Positions 54,702 through 64,000 of a stretch of 64,000 nucleotides of DNA are shown one piece after another. The stretch lies in NCBI GenBank assembly GCA_034359265.1, contig CP136890.1, positions 49,991,001 through 50,055,000 on the forward strand, in the 5' to 3' direction. Both the position numbers and the translations under genes were made by a program. The notes under the pieces are model-generated. The model was not told the DNA's origin. It did not search any database and was given only the letters and a program-made list of their open reading frames with translations. The stretch's first letter is position 1. Each line of letters opens with the position of its first letter. Source of the stretch: Canna indica (Eukaryota; Streptophyta; Magnoliopsida; Zingiberales; Cannaceae).

Positions 54702-56595
54702 TTCGAACTGAATGCTGAACGAAGCCGACTGATTGAACTACGGGGTATCGAGTCGAAACGCCCAGCAATCTCAGTCCCGAGCGACTCCAGAACATTCACT
54801 GTGATGGGATAAGTTGTTAGTCGAGTTATTTTTGACAGACTGATGCAAAGAATTGCAAGATTTTTCGAATAGAATTTTGAACGAAGCCGACTGATTGAAC
54901 TTCAGGGTATCAGCTCGAAACGCCCAGCAATATGAGTCCCGTCCGACTCCAGAACATTCACTGTGATGGGAGAAGTTGTTAATCGAGTTATTTTTGACAG
55001 ACTAATGCAAAGAATTACACGGTTTTTCGAACAGAATCTTGAACGAAGCCTATTGATTGAACTTTCGGGTATCGAAACAACCAGAAATCTGAGTCCCGGA
55101 GCGACTCCAGAACATTCACTGTGATGGGAGAAGTTGTTAATCGAGTTATTTTTGACAGACTAATGGAAAGAATTACACGGTTTTTCGAACAAAATGCTGA
55201 ACGAAGCCGACTGATTGAACTACGGGGTATCGAGTCGAAACGCCCAGCAATCTCATTCCCGAGCGACTCCAGAACATTCACTGTGATGGGAGAAGTTGTT
55301 TATCGAGTTATTTTTGACAGACTAATGCAAAGAATTACACGGTTTTTCCAACAGAATGCTGAACGAAGCCTATTGATTGAACTTTCGCGTATCGACTCGA
55401 AACGACCAGCAATCTGAGTCTCGGACGACTCCAGAACATTCACTGTGATGGGAGAAGATGTTAATCGAGTTATTTTTGACAGACTAATGCAATGAATTGC
55501 AAGATTTTTTGAATAGAATCTTGAACGAAGCCGACTGATTGAACTTCAGGGTATCGGCTCGAAACGCCCAGCATTCTGAGTCCCGACCGACTCCAGAACA
55601 TTCACTGTGATGGGAGAAGTTGTTAATTGAGTTATTTTTAACAGACTAATGCAAAGAATTACACGGTTTTTCGAACAGAATGCTGAACGAAGCCGACTGA
55701 TTGAACTACGGGGTATCGAGTCGAAACGCCCAACAATCTCAGTCCCGAGCGACTCCAGAACATTCACTGTGATGGGATAAGTTGTTAGTCGAGTTATTTT
55801 TGACAGACTGATGCAAAGAATTGCAAGATTTTTCGAATAGAATTTTGAACGAAGCCGACTGATTGAACTGCGGGGTATCGACTCGAAACTCCCAGCAATC
55901 TGAGTCCCGATCGACTCCAGAACATTCACTCAGATGGGAGAAGTTGTTAATCGAGTTATTTTTGATAGACTAATGCAATGAATTGCAGGATTTTTCAAAT
56001 AGAATCTTGAACGAAGCCGACTGATTGAACTTCAGGGTATCAGCTCGAAACGCCCAGCAATATGAGTCCCGTCCGACTCCAGAACATTCACTGTGATGGG
56101 AGAAGTTGTTAATCGAGTTATTTTTGATAGACTAATGGAAAGAATTACACGGTTTTTCGAACAGAATGCTGAACGAAGCCGACTGATTGAACTACGGGGT
56201 ATCGAGTCGAAACGCCCAGCAATCTCATTCCCGAGCGACTGCAGAACATTCACTGTGATGGGAGAAGTTGTTTATCGAGTTATTTTTAACAGACTAATGC
56301 AAAGAATTACACGGTTTTTCGAACAGAATCTTGAACGAAGCCTATTGATTGAACTTTCGGGTATCGAATCGAAACGACCAGAAATCTGAGTCCCGGAGCG
56401 ACTCTAGAACATTCACTGTGATGGGAGAAGTTGTTAATCGAGTTATTTTTGACAGACTAATGGAAAGAATTACACGTTTTTCGAACAGGATGCTGAACGA
56501 AGACGACTGATTGAACTACGGGGTATCGACTCCAAACGCCCGGCAATCTCAGTCCCGAGCGACTCCAGAACATTCACTGTGATGGGAGAAGTTGT

Positions 56596-56605
56596 TTATC
56601 GAGTT
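56596..56605 (+). repeat. Target-site duplication, left copy (LINE copy 1)
   Basis: The 10-bp sequence ttatcgagtt lies immediately before the poly(T) run and is repeated at 56931-56940. The junction is uncertain by up to two bases because the duplication ends in T. Confidence 0.9.
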
Positions 56606-56930
56606 TTTTTTTTTTTTTGCAACAAGGCAAAGGAAATATATTAATTCGTAAAAAGATACAATAGAGTTCAGACACGACTACCATTATGAGGAATGGTAGA
56701 ACTTCTCATCCCCGAAAGGAAAAGACCACGCCCCTCACCTTCGGCATAGCCATCAGCAAGGTAGTAGCCAAAACCTTAGGAAGAGGAACAAAAGGAAAGG
56801 AAAAACCCACAGCCCGGGTCAAAACAATGCATCACACGGATTACCCACAACTCGGGCCAAGTAGTAACTATCACATGGACTACCTACAACTCGGCCAAGC
56901 AATAAAGGCCCACATAGTGAATCACTAATC
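56606..56930 (-). mobile_element. LINE copy 1: short 3'-end fragment in satellite
   Basis: A poly(T) run of about 13 bases (a poly(A) tail on the minus strand) is followed by gcaacaaggcaaaggaaata and about 310 bp clearly related to the 3' untranslated region of LINE copies 2 and 3. It ends at cactaatct, just short of where the ORF2 stop lies in the longer copies, so it contains no coding sequence. It is flanked by a perfect 10-bp target-site duplication. It differs from copies 2 and 3 by many substitutions and small indels, including absence of the cacaatatagagatgcaag stretch, so it is an older or different family member. Typical 5'-truncated product of target-primed reverse transcription. 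Confidence 0.93.
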
Positions 56931-56940
56931 TTATCGAGTT
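56931..56940 (+). repeat. Target-site duplication, right copy (LINE copy 1)
   Basis: Second copy of ttatcgagtt, continuing into attttttgaca-like satellite. Satellite register confirms it: cores at 56480 and 56977 are 497 bp apart, which is 162 plus 325 (insert) plus 10 (duplication). Confidence 0.92.
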
Positions 56941-57300
56941 ATTTTTGACAGACTAATGCAAAGAATTGTAAGATTTTTCGGATAAAATCTTGAACGAAGC
57001 CGACTGATTGAACTTTGGGGTATCGACTCGAAACGCCCAGCAATCTGAGTCCCGACCGACTCCAGAACATTCACTGTGATGGGATAAGTTGTTAATCGAG
57101 TTATTTTTGATAAACTAATGCAATGAATTGCAAGATTTTTTGAATAGAATCTTGAACGAAGCCAAGTGATTGAACTTCGTGGTATCGGCTCGAAACGCCC
57201 AGCAATCTGAGTCCCGAGCGACTCCAGATAATTCACTGAGATGGCAGAAGTTGTTAATCGAGTTATTTTTGATAGACTAATGCAATGAATTGAAGGATTT

Positions 57301-57423
57301 TTCGAATAGAATCTTGAACGAAGCCGACTGATTGAACTTCAGGGTATCAGCTCGAAACGCCCAGCAATATGAGTCCCGTCCGACTCCAGAACATTCACTG
57401 TGATGGAAAGAATTACACGGTTT
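57301..57423. repeat. Truncated 123-bp monomer
   Basis: Core spacing is 123 bp, a loss of 39 bp. At 57403-57406 the sequence atgg joins cactgtg to aaagaattacac. In intact neighbours atgg occurs at both ends of the missing part (gtgatggg and ctaatggaaag), consistent with deletion between short direct repeats. Confidence 0.85.
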
Positions 57424-58880
57424 TTCGAACAGAATGCTGAACGAAGCCGACTGATTGAACTATGGGGTATCGAGTCGAAACGCCCAGCAATCTCATTCCC
57501 GAGCGACTCCAGAACATTCACTGTGATGGGAGAAGTTGTTTATCGAGTTATTTTCGACAGACTAATGCAAAGAATTACACGGTTTTTCCAACAGAATGCT
57601 GAACGAAGCCGACTGATTGAACTACAGGGTATCGGCTCGAAACGCCCAGCATTCTGAGTCCCGACCGACTCCAGAACATTCACTGTGATGGGAGAAGTTG
57701 TTAATTGAGTTATTTTTAATAGACTAATGCAAAGAATTACACGGTTTTTCGAACAGAATGCTTAACGAAGCCGACTGATTGAACTACGAGGTATCGACTC
57801 GAAACTCCCAGCAATCTCAGTCCCGAGCGACTCCAGAACATTCACTGTGATGGGATAAGTTGTTAATCGAGTTATTTTTACAGACTGATGCAAAGAATTG
57901 CAAGATTTTTCGAATAGAATCTTGAACGAAGCCGACTGATTGTACTGCGGGGTATCGACTCGAAACGCCCAGCAATCTGAGTCCCGAGCGACTCCAGAAC
58001 ATTCATTGTGAGGGATAAGTTCTTAATTGAGTTATTTTTGATAGACTAATGCAATGAATTGCAAGATTTTTCGAATAGAATCTTGAACGAAGCCGACTGA
58101 TTAAACTTCGGGGTATCGGCTCGAAACGCCCAGCAATCTGAGTCCCGACCGACTCCAGAACATTCATTGTGATGTGATAAGTTGTTAATTGAGTTATTTT
58201 TGACAGACTGATGCAAAGAATTGCAAGATTTTTCAAATAGAATCTTGAACGAAGCCGACTGATTGAACTACGGGGTATCGACTCGAAACGCCCAGCAATA
58301 TGACTCCCGAGCAACTCCAGAACATTCAATGTGATGGGAGAAGTTGTTTATCGAGTTATTTTTGACAGACTAATGCAAAGAATTACACAGGTTTTTCGAA
58401 CAGAATGCTGAAAGAAGCCTATTGATTGAACTTTCGGGTATCGACTCGAAACGACCAGCAATCTGAGTCCCGGGCGACTCCAGAACATTCACTGTAATCG
58501 GAGAAGATCTTAATCGAGTTATGTTTGACAGACTAATGCAAAGAATTACATGGTTTTTCGAACAGAATCTTGAACGAAGCCTATTGATTGAACTTTCGGG
58601 TATCGAATCGAAACGACCAGAAATCTGAGTCCCGGGCGAGTCCAGAACATTCACTATGATGGGAGAAGTTGTTAATCGAGTTATTTTTGATAGACTAATG
58701 CAATGAATTGCAAGATTTTTTGAATAGAATCTTGAACGAAGCCGACTGATTGAACTTCGGGGTATCGGCTCGAAACGCCCAGCAATCTGAGTCCCGAGCG
58801 ACACCAGAACATTCACTGAGATGGCAGAAGTTGTTAATCGAGTTATTTTTGATAGACTAATGCAATGAATTGCAGGATTT

Positions 58881-61151
58881 TTCGAATAGAATCTTGAACG
58901 AAGCCGACTGATTGAACTTCAGGGTATCAGCTCGAAACGCCCAGCAATATGAGTCCCGTCCGACTCCAGAACATTCACTGTGATGGGAGAAGTTGTTAAT
59001 CGAGTTATTTTTGACAGACTAATGGAAAGAATTACACGGTTTTTCGAACAGAATGCTGAACGAAGCCTATTGATTGAACTTTCGGGTATCGACTCGAAAC
59101 GACCAGCAATCTGAGTCCCGGGCGACTCCAGAACATTCACTGTGATGGGAGAAGATGTTAATCGAGTTATTTTTGACAGTCTAATGCAAAGAATTACATG
59201 GTTTTTCGAACAGAATCTTGAACGAAGCCTATTGATTGAACTTTCGGGTATCGAATCGAAACGACCAGAAATCTGAGTCCCGGGCGAGTCCAGAACATTC
59301 ACTATGATGGGAAAAGTTGTTAATCGGGTTATTTTTGATAGACTAATGCAATGAATTGCAAGATTTTTTGAATAGAATCTTGAACGAAGCCGACTGATTG
59401 AACTGCGGGGTATCGACTCGAAACGCCCAGCAATCTGAGTCCCGAGCGACTCCAGAACATTCACTGAGATGGGAGAAGTTATTAATCGAGTTATTTTTGA
59501 TAGACTAATGCAATGAATTGCAAGATTTTTCGAATAGAATCTTGAACGAAGCCGACTGATTGAACTGCGGGGTATCGACTCGAAACGCCCAGCAATCTGA
59601 GTCCCGAGCGACTCCAGAACATTCACTGTGATAGGAGAAGTTGTTTATCGAGTTATTTTTGACAGACTAATGCAAAGAATTACACAGGTTTTTCGAACAG
59701 AATGCTGAACGAAGCCTATTGATTGAACTTCGCGGTATCAGCTCAAAACTCCCAGCAATCTGAGTCCCGAGCGACTCCAGAACATTCACTGAGATGGGAG
59801 AAGTTGTTAATCGAGTTATTTTTGATAGACTAATGCAATGAATTGCAAGATTTTTTTGAATAGAATCTTGAACGAAGCCGACTGATTGAACTTCGGGGTA
59901 TCGGCTCGAAACGCCCAGCAATCTGAGTCCCGAGCGACTCCAGAACATTCACTGAGATGGCAGAAGTTGTTAATCGAGTTATTTTTGATAGACTAATGCA
60001 ATGAATTGCAGGATTTTTCGAATAGAATCTTGAACGAAGCCGACTGATTTAACTTCAGGGTATCAGCTCGAAACGCCCAGCAATATGAGTCCCGTCCGAC
60101 TCCAGAACATTCACTGTGATGGGAGAAGTTGTTAATCGAGTTATTTTTGACAGACTAATGGAAAGAATTACACGGTTTTTCGAACAGAATGCTGAACGAA
60201 GCCTATTGATTGAACTTTCGGGTATCGACTTGAAACGACCAGCAATCTGAGTCCCGGGCGACTCCAGAACATTCACTGTGATGGGAGAAGATGTTAATCG
60301 AGTTATTTTTGACAGTCTAATGCAAAGAATTACATGGTTTTTCGAACAGAATCTTGAACGAAGCCTATTGATTGAACTTTCGGGTATCGAATCGAAACGA
60401 CCAGAAATCTGAGTCCCGGGCGAGTCCAGAACATTCACTATGATGGGAGAAGTTGTTAATCGAGTTATTTTTGATAGACTAATGCAATGAATTGCAAGAT
60501 TTTTTGAATAGAATCTTGAACGAAGCCGACTGATTGAACTGCGGGGTATCGACTCGAAACGCCCAGCAATCTGAGTCTCGAGCGACTCCAGAACATTCAC
60601 TGAGATGGGAGAAGTTATTAATCGAGTTATTTTTGATAGACTAATGCAATGAATTGCAAGATTTTTCGAATAGAATCTTGAACGAAGCCGACTGATTGAA
60701 CTGCGGGGTATCGACTAGAAACGCCCAGCAATCTGAGTCCCGGGCGACTCCAGAACATTCACTGTGATGGGAGAAGTTGTTTATCGAGTTATTTTTGACA
60801 GACTAATGCAAAGAATTACACAGGTTTTTCGAACAGAATGCTGAACGAAGCCTATTGATTGAACTTCGGGGTATCGGCTCGAAACGCCCAGCAATCTGAG
60901 TCCCGAGCGACTCCAGAACATTCACTGAGATGGGAGAAGTTGTTAATCGAGTTATTTTTGATAGACTAATGCAATGAATTGCAAGATTTTTTGAATAGAA
61001 TCTTGAACGAAGCCGACTGATTGAACTTCGGGGTATCGGCTCGAAACGCCCAGCAATCTGAGTCCCGAGCGACTCCAGAACATTCACTGAGATGGCAGAA
61101 GTTGTTAATCGAGTTATTTTTGATAGACTAATGCAATGAATTGCAGGATTT
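58881..61151. repeat. 7-monomer HOR in the degenerate flank (two copies)
   Basis: The marker monomer with attgcaggattttt, ttcagggtatcagctc, caatatgag and cccgtccgac begins at 58881, 60017 and 61152. The steps are 1136 and 1135 bp (seven monomers, one or two of them 163 bp). The six monomers between markers also match in order, including tacatggttttt, gtcccgggcgag and acacaggttttt variants. The same marker occurs earlier at 54864, 55994 and 57301, at 7, 6 (plus the LINE) and 10 monomers spacing. Confidence 0.85.
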
Positions 61152-61293
61152 TTCGAATAGAATCTTGAACGAAGCCGACTGATTGAACTTCAGGGTATCA
61201 GCTCGAAACGCCCAGCAATATGAGTCCCGTCCGACTCCAGAACATTCACTGTGATGGGAGAAGTTGTTAATCGAGTTTTTTTTTTTTTTTTTT

Positions 61294-61621
61294 GCAACAA
61301 GGCAAAGGAAATATATTAATACGTAAAAGGATACAATAGAGTTCATGCACGACTACCATTAATAGGAATGGTAGATCTTCTCATCCCCCAAAGGAAAAGA
61401 CCACGCCCTCACCTTCGGCATTGCCATCAGCAAGGTAGTAGCCAAAACCTTAGGAGAAGTGGAACAAAAAGGAAAACCCACAGCCCGGGTCAAGCACAAT
61501 ATAGAGATGCAAGCAATGCATCACACAGATTACCCACAACTCGGGCCAAGTAAGAAATATCACATGGACCACCCACAACTCGGGCCAAGCAATAAAAGCC
61601 CACACAGTGAAATCACTAATC
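61294..61621 (-). other. LINE copy 2 3' untranslated region
   Basis: This lies between the ORF2 stop and the poly(A) tail. It is identical by eye to 63152-63479 of copy 3 and recognisably related to copy 1. The 3' end adjoining the tail is gcaacaaggcaaaggaaata on the plus strand in all three copies. It includes repeated cccacaactcgggccaag motifs about 40 bp apart. Short open frames on either strand here are not supported as genes. Confidence 0.85.
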
Positions 61622-63139
61622 TCAACGGACAGGAGTGAAATGGACTTGAACGCTCCACCGTTCTGCAATAGCTCTATTCCTTGGTGTGTCGGTGATAGGC
61701 CTGGTACCATATATCTGAAGAATTTTGATTTTAACTCTTGTAATAATACTACTAAGCACACCAGCAGGTGAAGAGGATACATGAGAAAAAATACGTTCAT
61801 TCCGCTCACGCCAAATGAAGTAAACCGAAGCAGTGAGAGCAATACGCCTAATATAGCCAATAAATGAGTCTCCACTCATAACGTCTTCCCACCATCTAAG
61901 CTGATCACCCCAATAATGCAAAGGGTTCGCCAAAAGACAAAGATCTAGAACCTTGCGCCAAATTATAGCCGAGAAAGGGCAGTGAAAGAATAGGTGTTCA
62001 ATGGATTCATCTACACCGCAAAAACAACAGCTAGTAGAGTGTGTAATCCCCCAATGTGAAAGTCGATCAAGAGTTGGTAATCTCCGTAAGATAGCAAGCC
62101 ATAAGACAAAAGAGCACCTTGGGATCCTCCCCTTGAACCAAACAAGATGATACCAAGTAATCATGGGATTAGTGGGGGAAATACCATTGCAGGCTGATGC
62201 AATACTGAAAAATCCATCACTAGACGGCTTCCAGATGATCTGATCGTCATTCGGACTAGTGATAACAGTGCCAATGGAATCCCAAGCACTAAGCAGGTCA
62301 AGCTCATGAGCAAGATTACCCAAATGCCAAGTATTTTGCTGCCAAATGGAAGATACCCTGGCTGTCCTACTCGAGTAGAGGCGGGCCGGGATATGGTTGT
62401 TCATCCTGTCAATAAGAAGGTATTCAGGAATCCAAGGATCAAGCCATAGGAAGGTGTTCGTACCATCTCCAATGCGGTACTCTACCAGTCTATAGGCATA
62501 ATCACGAGCAAAAAGAATGCTACGAAAACACCAAGAGCAGGCCCATGGCCGTTTAACAGACCAAATAGAGTCGTTGTTGAGGTATTTAGAGGTGATCCAA
62601 CGAATCCAGAGAGAGTCTTTCTTTGAAGCAATTGCCCAAATATACCTCATGAGATATGCAATATTAAGGTGAGAGAGTCGATGAAGTCCAAGTCCACCAT
62701 TTTGATGTGGTTGGCATATATCAGCCCATGAAACTTTATGGATGCTTTTTTTATCATCACCACTCCATAGGAATCTAGCAAGGAGATGTTCAATGCGGGA
62801 CGTGACTTTCTGGGGAAGCTTGTAAGCGGCGCACCAGTAGGTAATCTTGCCCTGAAGAACAGATTTGATGAGTGCCAATCTACCCATGTAAGATAGGTGC
62901 TTAGCCTTCCAAGAATGGATGCGGCTCTGGATACTCTCAATAAGCGGAAGGCAATCATTATATGTAAGTTGCTTAGAAATGAGAGGAACACCTAGGAATC
63001 GAGTGGGGAGAGTACCAATAGGCATGCCAAGAGTGTCCTGAACTCTGTCCATCATGTGTCTAGAGCACCCTGCCATATACAGATGTGATTTGGTTGTGCT
63101 TGCGGATAGACCTGAAATATCTGCGAAGGATTCCAAAAC
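61622..63139 (-). pseudogene. LINE ORF2 C-terminal fragment (post-catalytic RT region plus zf-RVT)
   Basis: About 505 codons are open from the element's break at 63139 to a TGA at 61622-61624; reading further upstream enters copy 3 poly(A) and is not real coding. Numbering from the upstream ATG at 63217, residues ~27-50 resemble the segment that follows the catalytic YADD motif in plant L1 ORF2 proteins, so the catalytic aspartates and the endonuclease domain are absent. Residues 111-135 hold the MGRLALIKSVL segment and 163-178 hold VSW...GGLGL, both usual in this family. Residues 249-264 carry IGDG...DPWIP. The zinc-binding module spans ~335-425, with C397/C398, C400, H408, H412 and C413 as candidate metal ligands. 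The family acts in retrotransposition by target-primed reverse transcription. This fragment cannot supply reverse transcriptase activity. The lack of any internal stop or frameshift suggests a recent insertion. Confidence 0.9.
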
Positions 63140-63140
63140 A

Positions 63141-64000
63141 TTTTTTTTTTTGCAACAAGGCAAAGGAAATATATTAATACGTAAAAGGATACAATAGAGT
63201 TCATGCACGACTACCATTAATAGGAATGGTAGATCTTCTCATCCCCCAAAGGAAAAGACCACGCCCTCACCTTCGGCATTGCCATCAGCAAGGTAGTAGC
63301 CAAAACCTTAGGAGAAGTGGAACAAAAAGGAAAACCCACAGCCCGGGTCAAGCACAATATAGAGATGCAAGCAATGCATCACACAGATTACCCACAACTC
63401 GGGCCAAGTAAGAAATATCACATGGACCACCCACAACTCGGGCCAAGCAATAAAAGCCCACACAGTGAAATCACTAATCTCAACGGACAGGAGTGAAATG
63501 GACTTGAACGCTCCACCGTTCTGCAATAGCTCTATTCCTTGGTGTGTCGGTGATAGGCCTGGTACCATATATCTGAAGAATTTTGATTTTAACTCTTGTA
63601 ATAATACTACTAAGCACACCAGCAGGTGAAGAGGATACATGAGAAAAAATACGTTCATTCCGCTCACGCCAAATGAAGTAAACCGAAGCAGTGAGAGCAA
63701 TACGCCTAATATAGCCAATAAATGAGTCTCCACTCATAACGTCTTCCCACCATCTAAGCTGATCACCCCAATAATGCAAAGGGTTCGCCAAAAGACAAAG
63801 ATCTAGAACCTTGCGCCAAATTATAGCCGAGAAAGGGCAGTGAAAGAATAGGTGTTCAATGGATTAATCTACACCGCAAAAACAACAGCTAGTAGAGTGT
63901 GTAATCCCCCAATGTGAAAGTCGATCAAGAGTTGGTAATCTCCGTAAGATAGCAAGCCATAAGACAAAAGAGCACCTTGGGATCCTCCCCTTGAACCAAA
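63141..64000 (-). mobile_element. LINE copy 3: near-identical second copy, runs off the window
   Basis: An 11-base poly(T) (63141-63151) directly follows copy 2 ORF2 sequence. From 63152 to the end, the sequence matches 61294-62142 of copy 2 at a constant offset of 1858 bp. I found a single difference, at 63866 (a here, c at 62008). It has the same orientation as copy 2. Its 5' part, and any target-site duplication, lie outside the window. Confidence 0.92.
63480..64000 (-). pseudogene. LINE ORF2 C-terminal fragment with nonsense mutation
   Basis: This is the same protein end as copy 2, visible from the zinc-binding module to the TGA at 63480-63482. At 63864-63866 the codon for the glutamate four residues after the second zinc-ligand cysteine (GAA in copy 2 at 62006-62008) is TAA. 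The stop falls between the cysteine pair and the downstream H/C ligands, so the zinc-binding module would be cut and about 128 C-terminal residues lost. The sequence upstream of the module continues past the window edge, so the state of the catalytic domain is unknown. Confidence 0.88.

Larger units (their letters stand above)
54106..56605. repeat. Degenerate satellite flank, part 1
   Basis: This is the same 162-bp family, but monomer spacing now varies: core positions run 54106, 54268, 54430, 54592, 54702, 54864, 55026, 55184, 55346 and so on to 56480. It holds a 110-bp monomer and a 158-bp monomer (a 5-bp loss in the tatcgactcgaaacg block plus 1 bp gained at cccggagcg). Substitutions are more frequent than in the core and include changes of the otherwise constant caatctgag to caatctcag or caatctcat. 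The block ends at the first LINE insertion. Confidence 0.93.
56941..61275. repeat. Degenerate satellite flank, part 2
   Basis: The satellite resumes directly after the first LINE insertion, with cores at 56977, 57139, 57301, 57424, 57586, 57748, 57909, 58070, 58232, 58395 and on to 61152. Spacings vary (123, 161, 162, 163 bp). The 163-bp monomers carry an extra base in the acacaggttttt box or an extra T in the T run. The last monomer is cut after taatcgag at the poly(T) of the second LINE insertion. No satellite is visible beyond this point in the window. Confidence 0.93.
61276..63140 (-). mobile_element. LINE copy 2: 3' fragment of an L1-type retrotransposon
   Basis: On the minus strand this reads ORF2 C-terminal coding sequence, stop codon, a ~330-bp 3' untranslated region and a poly(A) tail (18 T on the plus strand, 61276-61293). 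It was inserted into the satellite after taatcgagtt. Its 5' side stops at 63140 inside ORF2, where the poly(T) of copy 3 begins. Either copy 2 is 5'-truncated here or copy 3 is inserted into it and the rest of copy 2 lies beyond the window. No right-hand target-site duplication can be checked in the window. Confidence 0.92.

Noticed and set aside
55121..56389. Plus-strand open frames of 98 codons in the degenerate flank
   Set aside because: They arise where the usual TGA in caatctga has mutated to TCA, letting the frame run into the next monomer; no independent sign of coding.
56686..56928. Plus-strand open frames in the LINE 3' regions (also 61368-61553 and 63226-63411)
   Set aside because: They lie antisense in the 3' untranslated region of a LINE, are not conserved between copy 1 and copies 2/3, and have no recognisable domain.
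1..61275. CRISPR array or other spacer-repeat system
   Set aside because: Repeats are 162 bp and contiguous with no unique spacers, and the context is eukaryotic.
1..61275. rRNA, tRNA or telomeric repeat content
   Set aside because: No recognisable 5S/18S/tRNA boxes or TTTAGGG-type tracts were seen in the monomer or at the array edge.
61450..61875. Minus-strand 141-codon frame overlapping ORF2 (repeated at 63308-63733)
   Set aside because: Out-of-frame shadow of the real ORF2 end and the 3' untranslated region.
63140..63217. Upstream ATG and about 26 codons leading into the copy 2 ORF2 fragment
   Set aside because: This part is the 3' untranslated region and poly(A) of copy 3 read through in frame by chance; it is not a real start or fusion protein.

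Overview
The window is eukaryotic repeat DNA with no conventional host gene. It is most likely from a flowering plant. That assignment rests on the only protein-coding matter present: the C-terminal part of an L1-type LINE ORF2 carrying the IGDG...DPWIP motif and the zinc-binding (zf-RVT) module typical of angiosperm LINEs. I do not recognise the satellite family, so I name no species.

Layout. (1) Positions 1-54105: a head-to-tail satellite array with a 162-bp monomer. It keeps register almost perfectly: I found only three 1-bp deletions, and all three are copies of one event. (2) Positions 54106-61275: the same satellite in degenerate form, with frequent point changes, small indels, two shortened monomers (110 and 123 bp) and a short LINE insertion at 56606-56930. 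(3) Positions 61276-64000: LINE sequence on the minus strand. Copy 2 (61276-63140) is a 3' fragment holding about 505 uninterrupted ORF2 codons. Copy 3 (63141 to the window end) abuts or is nested in copy 2, is nearly identical to it, and carries a premature stop. Satellite plus degenerate flank comes to about 376 monomers. The left edge of the array is not in the window.

Array structure. Monomers fall into a few classes that differ mainly in a ~25-bp box around the ttcgaa core. They are arranged in higher-order repeats (HORs) of many different sizes (6, 7, 9, 11, 13, 15, 19, ~27-28, 35 and ~95-97 monomers) layered on each other. This points to repeated unequal exchange or segmental amplification rather than one fixed HOR. 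Many differences between monomer variants are CpG to TpG/CpA transitions, the footprint expected of cytosine-methylated DNA. The homogeneous core and the degenerate, transposon-hit flank together look like the edge of a centromeric or pericentromeric satellite block; that placement is inference.

The long open frames across the array arise because 162 is divisible by 3, so a frame open in one monomer stays open in the next. I do not annotate them as genes. The most notable observation is that LINE copies 1 and 2 entered at the same nucleotide of the satellite monomer, in the same orientation.
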